This document shows, piece by piece, positions 9,836 to 19,866 of a DNA stretch of 64,000 nucleotides (position 1 is its first letter; every line of letters starts with the position of its first letter). The position numbers and the translations under genes were made by a program. This DNA comes from Ipomoea triloba. Taxonomy: Eukaryota; Streptophyta; Magnoliopsida; Solanales; Convolvulaceae. Where the stretch lies: NCBI RefSeq assembly GCF_003576645.1, contig NC_044920.1, positions 10,067,018 to 10,131,017 of the forward strand. Direction: 5' to 3'. The notes below the pieces were generated by a model. It was not told the origin of the DNA and did not search any database. It was given only the letters and a program-made list of their open reading frames with translations.

Positions 9836-11362
9836 CTAAGATATTTTACCAATTCTCGTTTTCCGCGGATTTAAATCTTTTGCACCAACTGGTCTCCCGC
9901 GCTTCTGGCGATGGGGAGTGTTAATGTGCATTCCTGATCTCTTGGGGACTTCTACTCTCGAAGGAGCATTCACAGCAGGGATATGGGACCTGGTCACTCC
10001 TGTATTATCAGTAAAAGCATTTGGCAGGTTATTTGCTAAATTTTGCAAATTAATAATTTTCTGAACTTCCAGTTCAGTTTGACTAGTACGTGGGTCTAGG
10101 TGCTGAAGATCTTTTTCGTACCATGAAATTTCTCGGCATTTCGTTAAATAAGGACTTTTATCTCCCCCTAATGCCGGGAAATGATCTTCATCAAAAATGC
10201 AGTCAGCGTACCTCGCAGTAAACTGATCTCCTGTCATGGGCTCTAGGTATTTAATAATGGAGGGAGATTCATAACCAACATATATACCTAGTTTTCGTTG
10301 CGGGCCCATGGAGGTACGGTTTGTAGGTGGTATGGGGGTATAGACTGCACACCCGAATACACACAGATGGGAAATATTGGGTTCTACACCACGTAGTAGT
10401 TGCAAGGGGGAATAATCATGATATGCAGTAGGTCGGATTTGTATTAAAGCTGCAGCATGCAATACTGCATGTCCCCAACAAGAAACCGGTAAACTGGACT
10501 TTTGCAGTAATGGTCTAGCAATCAATTTAATACGCTTAATCAGAGATTCAGCTAGACCATTCTGAGTATGGACATAAGGTACAGGATGCTCTACTTTGAT
10601 GCCCAAGGCCATACAATAATCATTGAAAGCCGTTGATGTGAATTCTCCAGCATTATCCATTCTTATTGATTTAATTGGATAATCTGAGAATTGGGCATTT
10701 AACTCTATAATTTTCGCAATAAATTTTGTGAAAGCTTTGTTCCTCGTGGACAATAGACTAACATGAGTCCAACGAGTGGAAGCATCAATAAAGACCATAA
10801 AATATCTAAATGGCCCAGAAGGTGGACTAATTGGTCCACAAATATCGCCCTGCAATCTTTGCAGAAAAATAGGCGACTCATGTCTAACCTTAGTACGCGA
10901 CGGGCGTACAATATATTTACCTTTCGCACAAGCAACACATGTAAACATATTTGGCGAAAGTACATGAGATCTTAAAAGGTTATGGCCAGCAGAATTAGAT
11001 ATGATCCGACCCATCATATTCTGCCCAGGATGACCGAGACGGTCATGCCACAACTGAAAAGAATGTGGATTTTTTAGTTTCATGGTTAATGCAACACATG
11101 AATTATTGGGTTGTATATAGGTATAATATAACCCTGAAGATAAGGAGGCAAGTTCCTCAACCTCTCGCTTTTTACTAGAGATCAACTGAGTCATGATTAA
11201 AAACTCATCATTGTTCTTAGTCTTGGTTTCGATATGAAAACCATTTGATCGAATATCCCTGAAACTCAGCAAGGTTCGTTTAGATTGAGGATATAACAAA
11301 GCATTTTCAATTAGTAGCTCTGTACCCTTAGGGAGGATGATTGATGTTCTTCCGGAGCCCAC
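9836..11362 (-). CDS. copia 1 GAG-pre-integrase and integrase
   Basis: 508 residues, opening on GTG because the true upstream frame (protease) is broken. The zinc-binding HHCC module lies at about residues 108-150 (LWHDRLGHPG ... FTCVACAKGK). The DDE core follows: Asp in QGDICGP (about 175), Asp in RMDNAGEF (about 233), Glu in GLAESLIKR (about 269), with D-E spacing near 35. The C-terminal part carries the copia motif LGIYVGYESPSIIKYL. The enzyme inserts the element cDNA into chromosomes. Downstream the frame stops shortly before the linker to RT. Intact in its core, which agrees with the young LTRs. Confidence 0.9.
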   Translation of the reverse strand: MGSGRTSIILPKGTELLIENALLYPQSKRTLLSFRDIRSNGFHIETKTKNNDEFLIMTQLISSKKREVEELASLSSGLYYTYIQPNNSCVALTMKLKNPHSFQLWHDRLGHPGQNMMGRIISNSAGHNLLRSHVLSPNMFTCVACAKGKYIVRPSRTKVRHESPIFLQRLQGDICGPISPPSGPFRYFMVFIDASTRWTHVSLLSTRNKAFTKFIAKIIELNAQFSDYPIKSIRMDNAGEFTSTAFNDYCMALGIKVEHPVPYVHTQNGLAESLIKRIKLIARPLLQKSSLPVSCWGHAVLHAAALIQIRPTAYHDYSPLQLLRGVEPNISHLCVFGCAVYTPIPPTNRTSMGPQRKLGIYVGYESPSIIKYLEPMTGDQFTARYADCIFDEDHFPALGGDKSPYLTKCREISWYEKDLQHLDPRTSQTELEVQKIINLQNLANNLPNAFTDNTGVTRSHIPAVNAPSRVEVPKRSGMHINTPHRQKRGRPVGAKDLNPRKTRIGKIS

Positions 11363-11510
11363 TATTTGTACCTCACATCATTAGTAATGGTAGTAATATT
11401 ACTACTTGATTTGTTCAAGGTACGAAAAAACCTCCTATCAGTAAGGATAGTGTGTGTGGTTGCACTATCCACCAAACACAATGTTGGTCCATGCTCCATT
11501 GTGTGGACAA
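11363..11510 (-). pseudogene. copia 1 protease fragment
   Basis: The minus strand encodes CLVDSATTHTIL at about 11440-11480. The DSA triplet is the active site of the copia aspartic protease (usual DSG/DSA), which cuts the polyprotein. The frame then hits TAG near 11380, and the integrase frame resumes one register over (VQIVGSGRTSII), so there is a frame break at about 11375-11395. No intact protease can be made from this copy as printed. Confidence 0.7.
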
Positions 11511-11940
11511 TGTTTTGTAATGCTGTAAGATCTAAGAGGTAAAAACCAAAAAGAAATCAGATCAAATAAGTGATCATGATGAGTAACTTCTTTTAAAAGG
11601 TAAGATCCTTCTAGGAGCTAAAACTCGAGAAGTAAAGGAATTCCTTCAGGGAAGTAGGGATCCTTCGAAAGGTGCCCTAAAAAAAAATTTCTTCCGAAGG
11701 TAACTTTAGGAAGACTACTAACTTTTACCTACCGGTCAGAAAGCTGAACGATCACTTTGGAAGGTAACTTCTCAGACAGTGGCTATTCATTACTTACTTA
11801 CTTATCAAATTCGCATAAAAAAATAGTAAGTAAAGAGTAAAAACGAGTCATCCATCAAGATAAAATAGAAAACCATAGATGCTAAGTCATGAAAATGATA
11901 AAAAAAAAACATAGGTTCATAACCCACAAACATAAACAAA
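11511..11940 (-). other. gag-protease spacer of copia 1
   Basis: No open frame beyond short pieces. It contains several variants of CCTTCGGAAG/GGATCC-type short inverted motifs (11600-11770). In relatives this distance is much shorter, so this may be an internal insertion. Confidence 0.4.
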
Positions 11941-12378
11941 TCACTCCTGAACACCAAAGTCTTCAAGCTCATATTTTAGAAGGTCATCGTCATCATCATT
12001 CATTATTGCATTTGCTTCAGGCAAATTAGTATTAGCATGATGAGATTCTCTTCCTGACGGCTGCTTATCATTTTTCCTTTGCATCATTTTGTATGCTTCA
12101 ACCAGATGCTTTGGTGTGCGGCACATACGAGACCAGTGCCCCTCACACCCACACCGATAGCAGATTTGTGACCTCGATGATCCTTGATCACTCCGTTTCT
12201 TATCTTGGACCCGGGAGTCATTGCCGCCTTTGCCTCTACCACCTCGGTTGTTTCGACCATGACCTCTACCACGACCCTTTCCTCGACCCCTTCTAGAATT
12301 GCTTCCCTGGGCCATATGATGTGCTTCAGGCACTGGGGCAGACCCAACTAATCGTGCATTATGGTTTTTCATCAACAA
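11941..12378 (-). CDS. copia 1 Gag C-terminal part with zinc knuckle
   Basis: 145 residues, continuous and in frame with the ORF before it, separated only by TAG. It holds an Arg/Gly-rich block (RGRGKGRGRGHGRNNRGGRG, about 30-50) and a CCHC zinc knuckle, CYRCGCEGHWSRMC (C-X2-C-X4-H-X4-C, about 73-86), which packages element RNA. An acidic run (DDDDD) lies near the C-terminus. The Met at its start is internal. The natural protein would begin at 12918. Confidence 0.85.
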   Translation of the reverse strand: MLMKNHNARLVGSAPVPEAHHMAQGSNSRRGRGKGRGRGHGRNNRGGRGKGGNDSRVQDKKRSDQGSSRSQICYRCGCEGHWSRMCRTPKHLVEAYKMMQRKNDKQPSGRESHHANTNLPEANAIMNDDDDDLLKYELEDFGVQE

Positions 12379-12918
12379 CTAGTTGTGCTTCTCGGCCACA
12401 AGAAGTGTAGATATAAGCTCAGAATGCTTTTCATAATTCTTTGCCCTGTACTGCTGCTGGAGTACAAGGTTACTCGCATGAAAAGTAGATAGGGTCTTTT
12501 CAATTAAATCTTTCTCTGAAACTTCTTGTTTGCAGAGCTTTAGTTGCGAGACTATTTTATGAAGGGCCGAATTGTAATCAATTACTGACTTATAGTCTTG
12601 AAACCTAAGATTAAGCCAGTCAAATTGGGCTTGAGGAAGTACAATTGACGACTGCTGGTCAAAACGGTCCTCCAGGGACTTCCATAATGCAAAAGGGTCC
12701 TTTTCAGTCAGGTATTCATTTTTCAGGTCATGGTTCAAGTGGTGACGTAAGAAAATGAGAGCCTGCGCCTTCTGGGCGTCAGTACACTGTGACATAGCAA
12801 CAATGGTTTGGCTCAACTCTTTAGACGCGAGATGAATCTCGATGTCTAAGGCCCAAGTTAAATAGTTGCCCCCGTCAAGTGAGAGTTCAGTAAATTCTCG
12901 TTTAGTGATAGAAGACAT
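12379..12918 (-). CDS. copia 1 Gag N-terminal part
   Basis: 179 residues from ATG (MSSITKREF) to TAG at 12379-12381. It is a UBN2/gag-type capsid domain: NYLTWALDIEIHLASKEL at the start, then FALWKSLEDRF and the DWLNLRFQDYKSVIDYNSAL region, all typical of copia Gag. The TAG falls at ...VAEKHN/LLMKNHNAR, where related proteins read straight through with a sense codon (often Glu). It is therefore more likely a point mutation than a programmed readthrough site. Confidence 0.88.
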   Translation of the reverse strand: MSSITKREFTELSLDGGNYLTWALDIEIHLASKELSQTIVAMSQCTDAQKAQALIFLRHHLNHDLKNEYLTEKDPFALWKSLEDRFDQQSSIVLPQAQFDWLNLRFQDYKSVIDYNSALHKIVSQLKLCKQEVSEKDLIEKTLSTFHASNLVLQQQYRAKNYEKHSELISTLLVAEKHN

Positions 12919-13553
12919 GATCTACAAAAACATATTATCCATGCAGTCATTTTGGATGCATTTCCCCAAAAGAACATAAAAGCCAATAATGGGGAATAAT
13001 GCAAAAACCATTATCTCTCTATTACATATACAAATATTACACACATATATATTAACTCGTATATATATGTTGACGAACAAATTTATATATGCACGTATGT
13101 ACATGTCCAAAAAACACATCCGAATATACAAATATAAATATACAAAACCATTTACATTAATACGTATATATAAGTACGGATATATAAAATTACAGAATGA
13201 AAATTTAAAAGTTTTATACATATATCATTATATACATACATAATGCGCAGCAACAAAAGAAAACTATATGCATACGCAATATAAAATTGTAAAGATGAAA
13301 AGGGATATATATATACTGTGGTTTGCTAAACTAAAAATTGGAATATGGATATTCTAACACTAACACCATATATTAAAGCAAAGATGAAGCAGAAGGAAAC
13401 ACACCGGCAGAAAAAATACATCCAATATAAATTCATTATCAAACAGCCAGGGTCACATGAAAAAATTAGACAAAGGCATAGAAATAAAAAATAAGAGTCT
13501 TTTAAGAAATCAGTACCGTTCACCCGAGATATAGAACACTCGTGCTGATAACG
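12919..13553 (-). other. 5' untranslated leader of copia 1
   Basis: AT-rich with TATATA/CATATAT runs and no coding frame. It lies between the 5' LTR and Gag. Confidence 0.7.
13537..13553 (-). promoter_or_regulatory. primer binding site of copia 1
   Basis: Immediately inside the 5' LTR the minus strand reads CGTTATCAGCACGAG. It resembles the initiator-tRNA type of copia PBS but is not the canonical TGGTATCAGAGC. Position is certain, tRNA identity is not. Confidence 0.55.
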
Positions 13554-13833
13554 TGCTGTAATTTGACTTATCGATTAGCTCAGTTCTCGTGGTGATTGCC
13601 CGGTAATTGCTTGGAGATTATGTATATGATAATGTAGTGTAGAGAAAAGGGAAAAAGGAGAAGAAGAAGAACAATAACACAAGATCACAAGAGCTCATCC
13701 ATTCATTAAGCAATCCATATCAATATATACACATTCCACAACCTTTCATTTCCTTTAACATAAACAATGAAATAATGGAAGGCAAATGGAGAGTCCTAAG
13801 ATTTAATGGCCATCAAGTAAAAGATTTATAACA
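13554..13833 (-). repeat. 5' LTR of copia 1
   Basis: 280 bp, TG...CA, about 99% identical to 4706-4985. Confidence 0.93.
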
Positions 13834-13838
13834 GAAGC

Positions 13839-14076
13839 AAAATTTTAAGTGAACTCCACCTCTGGTTTGAATTGGGTCAAAGTAGATTTAGGTTCAATTT
13901 TCTTAAGTGATAATTTTAATTTGATATATTATACACTCAAAGCGGATAATGGAATGGGAAATTGATTCTTAAGGCGTATTGGCCATTTGAATTGAGAAAT
14001 AGAGTTAGTTGGAGAGATTTTTAAGTAGCATTTGTTCCACATTAAAAGTAATAATGTGGGCTTGTACTAGTATATA
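13839..14076. other. old dispersed repeat, continuation of 4620-4700
   Basis: The tract TAATTTGATATATTATACA followed by ...GGATAATGGAATG recurs with divergence at 40775-40815. No gene. Confidence 0.4.
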
Positions 14077-14856
14077 TATCATGGTTGCAGTAAGCGCTAG
14101 ATGCTAGGCGGTAGAGGAACGCCTAGCACCTAAACGGTCTAAGCGGCGCCTATGCGGCTAAATAAAAAATAAATAAAAAAACAGTGCACGTGTCACTACT
14201 ACAGAAAAATGATACTACGTCGCTTAATTAACGTCGGTTTTTTATAAACCGATGTTATATGTCAATTAAATAAAGCAAAAATAATATATATTATTTACGA
14301 CGTCAGTTCTTGGCAAAAACAACGACATAAATGTTTTTTTTTAAATAGCAAGACATACGACTTCGGTTCTCCAAAGAATCGACATCGTATGTTCTAAATA
14401 ATGTCTTTTAAAATGAAATTAAAGACATACGGCGTCGGTTCTAGGGAGATTAACAACGCTGAGCCGAGCAGTTAACTTGATTGAAATAGACGAGTTAACT
14501 CAACCGAGTTAGACGCTAGGCGGCAGCCTAGTCGGCCAGATTAGGCGCAAGGCGGGCGCCTTGACTGCCGGTCGCCCAGGAGGGAGATCGCCATGGTCTA
14601 AGGGCGCCTAGACCGATGTTTGCAACAGTGATATGTATATATATTGAAAAAAAAATTAACGCTGAGCCGACCGGTTAACTCGATTGAAATTGGCGAGTTA
14701 ACTCGACCGAGTTAGGCGCTAAGTGGTAGCCTAGTCGGTCAGATTAGGCGCAAGGCGGGCGCCTTGGCGGCCGGTCGCCTAGGAGGGAGATCACCACAGT
14801 CTAAGGGTGCCTAGCGCCTAGGCGGGTGCCTAGACCGATGTTTGCAACAGTGATAT
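14077..14856. mobile_element. GCCTAGGCG-rich inverted-repeat element
   Basis: The left end TATCATGGTTGCAGTAAGCG and inverted right end TATCACTGTTGCAAACATCG pair imperfectly. The interior next to both ends is packed with CGCCTAGGCG-type palindromes. It is non-autonomous and its superfamily is not clear (hAT-like at best). It contains a CACTA end (14194 on), and its right end is duplicated (14455-14652 and 14658-14856, about 203 bp apart). Confidence 0.55.
14194..14450. mobile_element. CACTA (En/Spm) terminal fragment
   Basis: It starts CACTACTACAGAAAAA, the CACTA terminal repeat, followed by sub-terminal repeats of the ACGTCGGTT...AACCGATGT kind (five or six, at 14220-14440). No matching inverted end is present and no transposase is seen, so it is a one-ended, truncated copy. 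Confidence 0.65.
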
Positions 14857-15408
14857 GTATACAATTATACTTCTTGAAAAGTTTGAATTATATAACATAA
14901 ATGATCTCTCAAGTGTAGGCTTGGACCTATATGCACATGTCAATATATTTGATTGCTTAAATATTCAGATACGGAAATCATGTTCCACCCACAAATGACA
15001 CCCCTTGTAGAGCTATTTTGTAATTGTTTTTGTTTTTATTTATTGTCACTGAAATTTGTACGAGGCAGCACACAAGGATGTTGGAAGAATAGTTGTAACA
15101 CAAGGAGTTGTTAACGCAATTTGAAAAAACCCTAGTCTGCGAGACATTTCTCAATTTGAAAATTTGCCTAAATCTACTAAAAGCATATTCAAAGTATATA
15201 GTTTGGAACCAGAAATTACACAATAGAATGATCTCTCCTATCGAACTATTGTAACCTAAACTCATGTACTACTTTCTAGGGGAATTTAGAATCCTCTAAA
15301 AAAAACTCTCAGACCTCACAGAATAGGCTGGGAATTAATGAGTTATGTGAATGGGTGAGAGGTCCTTATATAGTTAATTATTCTTTCAAGAATCCTTCTG
15401 GGAGTGGC
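14857..15408. other. no gene seen
   Basis: A reverse-complement TATA-like box (CTATATAAGG reversed at 15366-15375) hints at an old LTR fragment. Not assignable. Confidence 0.35.
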
Positions 15409-16099
15409 TGTAACACCCCAATTTTCATAACCAAATTTCCTTAATCTTTTTTCTTTATTAATTGAAAATTTCTACAATCATAGCGGAAGCATAAACTAAC
15501 CAAAAGAAAACGGGTGTTACCGCCACGCTCAGGTATCGCTCCTATACCCAAACGCACAGGTTGAAACAAACTTACAAAAATATTCGCCAACTACTACTAG
15601 TACAATAACTTAAGTACAATTGTCTAGGAAGAACTTCTAAATTATCTATAAAAAATAAAAAAAATTAAAAGAACTAGTAGGAAAATAGAAATCACTCTCA
15701 TGCTCCAATTGTTATGCAACAATACCTGCAAAATAACTAAGGGGGAAACAAAGTCAGCATTACTCCACCCCGTAAAATATTTTACACATAACACGTAACA
15801 CCTTAGTGCACACAATTCCACACTAACCCCATAATATATTCCGACAATTAGAATGTTTCATTCAAGTATAATTTTCACATTTACGACAAATTGCCAACTC
15901 CATCACAGAATATTAATAGTAATTTATAATTTCACGTAAAACTCTATAACTTCCACATTTTATCAATTTGATCAATAATAAGATTTAATCCCTTTTTTTT
16001 TAAACCACCAAGTCAATGAGAAGGAGAAATACCCAGCAAGAACCATGACTTCGGCCCCAGTGACCAAAAAGAACCAACTAGAGACCAACCCAGTTGGCT

Positions 16100-16295
16100 C
16101 GAGATAAATTCTTTAAGTATGCATACCTCCATTGAGAGACCAACCCCAATAGGTAGAACGAACTCGAATGTGAGAGACCAACCTCACAACATATATGATA
16201 ATAATAATTATAACCAAATGTGGGAGACAAACCCCGCACCGATATATCATAGTAATCCATAACCAAACGTGAGAGACCAACCTCACAAAGAAAAA
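16100..16295. repeat. four short hairpin-forming repeats
   Basis: GTGAGAGACCAACCTCACAA and close variants (GAGAGACCAACCCCAA, GTGGGAGACAAACCCCGC) occur at about 16132, 16171, 16220 and 16268. Each can form a stem such as GTGAG/CTCAC with a loop. They lie inside the LTR-like tract. Confidence 0.6.
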
Positions 16296-16543
16296 TTCAA
16301 CTACAAATCATCCGTGACCAAAGTTAATTAAATACAATATTTTTTTTTGATACAAATTAATTTATTCTCTCCATCATACTCGAACATATATAAATATATT
16401 TATTTTCACACTTTACAATTACCAAGTATACACAGTAATTATACTAATTATACTAATTATATTAATATTAATAAGCCAAGCCTATGTAAGATAATATTTG
16501 AAACTAATTACTATACTAGCTATGAGCAAAATATGCAAATTGA

Positions 16544-16544
16544 G

Positions 16545-16583
<39 letters not shown>
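16544..16583. repeat. (TA)n microsatellite
   Basis: About 20 TA dinucleotides. Confidence 0.9.
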
Positions 16584-16585
<2 letters not shown>

Positions 16586-17481
16586 TACGGCATAGGTTAA
16601 TGGGAGGACACAAGCATATTTTCTTGCTATATATTCAATATATACAGACAACCATAAATTTTTAACAACCCCAAACATACAAATAAAGCTACTGTACAAA
16701 CACGTCTTTAGTCAATTTATTACTCATATATACATTTTGCAAGTATATCGTATGCATTCTCCTATTTATACATATGCACACTGATTACAGAACATACCAA
16801 TCATATATATATGAGCAGTTATATATGAATATATAGTTGTATATCTATATATGAATATATATACACCACATACTAATATGCCAGTATACTTACACAAAGA
16901 ATTCAATATTAGAGGATGCAATATATACAACACTAGATAGTAAGAAGCATGCGAAGGCCGATTATACTCCAACATCTATCACATAAATTTACATACTCCT
17001 ACGGCATAGTCAAATAATTCTCCACTTTCAGCATCAGAAATACTACAAATTCATGAATCACATAGGCCAATTATTCACAATTACTATAAAAATATTTTTG
17101 ATGCATTTTAAAACGATTTTTGCACATAAACCCTTACTAAAACGGATTTTTATTTTTGGGTAAAATAATTTTAGATAAACATAAATCTTACCCTAGCAGT
17201 CAAAATCTCTGAGGAAGGGAGAAGGCTAAAGCAAAAAGGCTAAGATGTTTTTTCTATTCTTTTTGGCGACGAAGGAGAATGCAGAAAGACAATTATTATA
17301 TTCTTAGAGGAGAGAAAGAAATATAGTATGTGAAAAAATTAGGATGACAATTTAAGATGATATATAGGATGATGATTAGCTAATGAATAAGATAATTATG
17401 GAAAACCGTGTATATGCATATATGTATATGTTAGGATAGAGAATGGCAAATTAGTACTAAGGAAAACATATGCATATACAC

Positions 17482-18247
17482 TAGGGGTGGGAATAGGCCA
17501 GGCCCCTTGTAGGGGCCTATGTTCAGGGCTAATTAAAGCCTAGTTAGGCTTAGCTCGTTTAGTAGAAAGGCCAGGCTTGAACCACTTTTAAAAACCTATT
17601 AAGCTAAACAGGCCAGGCCTATATACACTAGGCTCGGCCTTCAGGCCTACAGGCCTGCCCTATATATATATATTCTATTTTATATTTTTATATTTACAAT
17701 ACAATCCCAGGTATATATAACAAGTATATATAATTACCAAACTCTAACCCTCCACCTCCAAAATTTCATTATAAATTATGATTCAACTATAGACATTGCT
17801 ACTAATCCTGTTGAATATATTCTTATTGTTTAATTTTTTTATTAACTATTCTTACTCTCATAATATTTAATGAAATATTGCAACTTAATTATGTGAGTTG
17901 ATTGTTTATTATTTATGATATTATATATGATAACAAATAATAATACAATTGAACTTAGGTATTTTTTGTAAATTTTTTACATGTATACTTTAAAAGACTT
18001 AAAAATGTAGGGCTTAAATAGGCTCAAAGCCTATTTATGATCTATTTTGAAGCCTTTTTAAAAGCCTATATGTTAAATAGGCTTTTAAAAAGGCTTCAGG
18101 CCAGGCTAGGCCAACTGTAGGCTCAGGCTTGAGCCTAAAAAAAAGCCTACATACAGGCTCAAGCCCAGGCTCAGGCTTTAGATTTCCATAGCAGGCCCAG
18201 ACCTAAATTTCTAAAGCTCGCCTCGGCCTAGCCTATTTCCACACCTA
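17482..18247. mobile_element. non-autonomous hAT-type element, 766 bp
   Basis: Left end TAGGGGTGGGAATAGGCCAG and inverted right end TAGGTGTGGAAATAGGCTAG form a TIR of about 23 bp. It is flanked by a perfect 8-bp target duplication ATATACAC (17474-17481 and 18248-18255), the hAT signature. Both sub-terminal regions carry many AGGCC/AGGCT boxes in both orientations, like transposase-binding sites of hAT elements. No transposase frame. Confidence 0.85.
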
Positions 18248-18255
18248 ATATACAC

Positions 18256-18381
18256 TCTGAGATTAGGGAAGCTTTAAATTAGGAAACAATATCATGATTA
18301 CAAACATAGCTCACGTACGTAAATATGTATACACGATTAGAAAATTCTATAGTACAATTGTATATACCATTTATATATCAC
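18256..18381. other. short unique flank
   Basis: No feature seen. Confidence 0.4.
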
Positions 18382-18840
18382 AGGTCATTAACCGGTTTTT
18401 GGGATTCATTGCATCAAAATTAATTGTTGAGGGGTGCAATTGCACATTTAAAAAGTTGAGGTGACTAATTGACTTTTCAGCTAAAGTTTGAGTGTTTATT
18501 TGACCATTTTCCGTTATTATTATTTAGTTACGTAGTGATTACATATGCTATTTCCATCAAATGAGTAGCTCGTTTGAAAAGTGTCAATTTTTAAATGGAT
18601 TATAAGTGATGGATATATTAGATCCACCTAGGATTCTTGGAATCCGGACCAAGGTTGACTACCCTAAGCTCAACCTAAGAAGATGGTGTTGGGTCGGCAT
18701 GTGAGATTGGAGAAACAGAATTAACTGATAGTTGTTATTACTGTTACGAGCATCCAAGTCTTGAGGGCCGCAAATTTTATCGTGGACCACGAACCACCAA
18801 GCATTGTGGTTCAAGTGACAAAACGACGCATTTTGATTAA
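18382..18840. repeat. segmental copy A (459 bp)
   Basis: Nearly identical to 21039-21497 at offset 2657, with a few substitutions. It starts inside the right arm of the Mutator-type MITE described at 20695 and ends at TTTTGATTAA, where the LINE fragment begins. Confidence 0.88.
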
Positions 18841-18841
18841 A

Positions 18842-19866
18842 CCTGACCAACGAGGATAAACTCTGGGTTAAAGTGATGAAAGACAAGTACGTGAATCATG
18901 GTGGTTTCTTCAACACGACATCCACGAATACTTGTTCATGGAGTTGGCGTAGTATCATGAAAGGTAAGGAGACGCTAGAGAAGAGAGTGAAATGCAAGAT
19001 TGGTACGGGATCCTCGATCAACTTTTGGGATGATTGGTGGCTGGGGGATGGCCCCATTGCGAACTACGTAAACTTGCAGGTCCCGGAGACGTATAAACAC
19101 GCGACGGTTAGTCAGTTCATTACTCGGGAAAGAACCTGGAACATGAGCACGTTGGAAGGGATCATACCCGACGACATCCTCAAATCCATACGCGATTACC
19201 TGATTCCGGTGGAAGATAATCGGACCGGACACATGCTCGTGGCCACGCTCAGGTACAGGCCTCCTCTCTGTTAAATTTGTTTTTTCTCTCATTGCAGGGC
19301 ATTCTGAGGACGAGAGAACGGATGGTTGGGTGTGGAAGATCCAATGCACGGAGCGGGTAAAAATTTTCATATGGAAAATTACCCACAATGGCCTGCTTAT
19401 CAACTCCGAACGTAGGAGACGGGGGTTGACTGCCCAGAGCGATTGCCCAAGGTGCGACGAAGGAGATGAAACATTGGATCATATCTTCAGAAGATGTCAT
19501 ATGGCTGTGGATTGCTGGAGTCAGATCATCACACCTGTCGGCTTCAATATCAACTCCCACATGCCGTTGGTGAAATGGATAGAGAAAAACTGTATTAGCT
19601 CAAAGACTTCTTCAGACAGCATCAACTGGAACTCTCATTTCCCCTACTTGCTCTGGAACTTGTGGAAGGCCAGGAATCAGTTTGTGTTTAATGGTGTGAC
19701 TATCCTAGCAAGAGAAACCATCCGTAGGGCAAACAAGGAAGCTCGAGAAGCAAAGAGCTTACTGGCTAAGAACCATGGTCCGGTACGTGGCAGCCAAGTA
19801 TGGGTGGTCTGGACCCCCCCCCCCCCCACGCCACGGCTTTGTCAAACTGAACACCGACGGCGCTAA
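18842..19866 (+). pseudogene. LINE ORF2 fragment: RT tail and zf-RVT
   Basis: The first part reads KDKYVNHGGFF ... SWRSIMKGKETL ... IGTGSSINFWDDWWLGDGP, typical of the region after the RT domain in plant L1 ORF2. Near 19210-19225 the frame slips by one base (the +1 register continues CSWPRSGTGLLSVK). The zf-RVT zinc module follows, WKIQCTERVKIFIWK ... CPRCDEGDETLDHIFRRC. It then runs into a C-tract (19810-19826) that breaks the frame again. Function: part of the LINE replication protein. This copy is inactive. Confidence 0.8.

Larger units (their letters stand above)
7963..10860. repeat. 1448-bp direct duplication split by N
   Basis: 7963-9410 and 9413-10860 (offset 1450) appear identical by eye and meet at the N at 9411. 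Both hold the same integrase C-terminal half and linker of copia 1. Confidence 0.9.
4706..13833 (-). mobile_element. Ty1/copia retrotransposon 1, nearly complete
   Basis: Two 280-bp LTRs (TG...CA) bound an interior with gag, protease, integrase, RT and RNase H in copia order on the minus strand. Flanks GAAAC (4701-4705) and GAAGC (13834-13838) are an imperfect 5-bp target duplication. The LTRs differ at only two sites that I can see, so insertion was recent. The apparent 9.1 kb is inflated by two N-linked duplications (867 and 1450 bp) and short stutters. Without them it would be about 6.5 kb. Stops in gag, in the integrase-RT linker and in RT, plus a frame break in protease, suggest it is dead or mis-assembled. 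Confidence 0.9.
15409..17460 (-). repeat. inverted Ty3-like LTR, incomplete
   Basis: Begins TGTAACACCCCAATTTTCA. Over the first 150 bp it is clearly homologous to the reverse complement of 58860-59007 (shared boxes CGGAAGCAT/CGAAAGCAT, GGGTGTTACCGCCACGCT, ATACCCAAACGC). The rest is AT-rich without domains. The right boundary is not determined. The hAT-type element at 17482 may have cut into it. Confidence 0.5.

Noticed and set aside
12922..13243. Tyr/Ile-rich ORFs on both strands
   Set aside because: They lie in the AT-rich leader of copia 1 with TATA/CATATA repeats. Not believable as proteins.
19225..19300. Possible intron (GGTACAGG ... TTGCAG) in the LINE fragment
   Set aside because: The +1 frame reads through the segment as normal LINE protein (CSWPRSGTGLLSVK), so it is coding sequence with one slip upstream.
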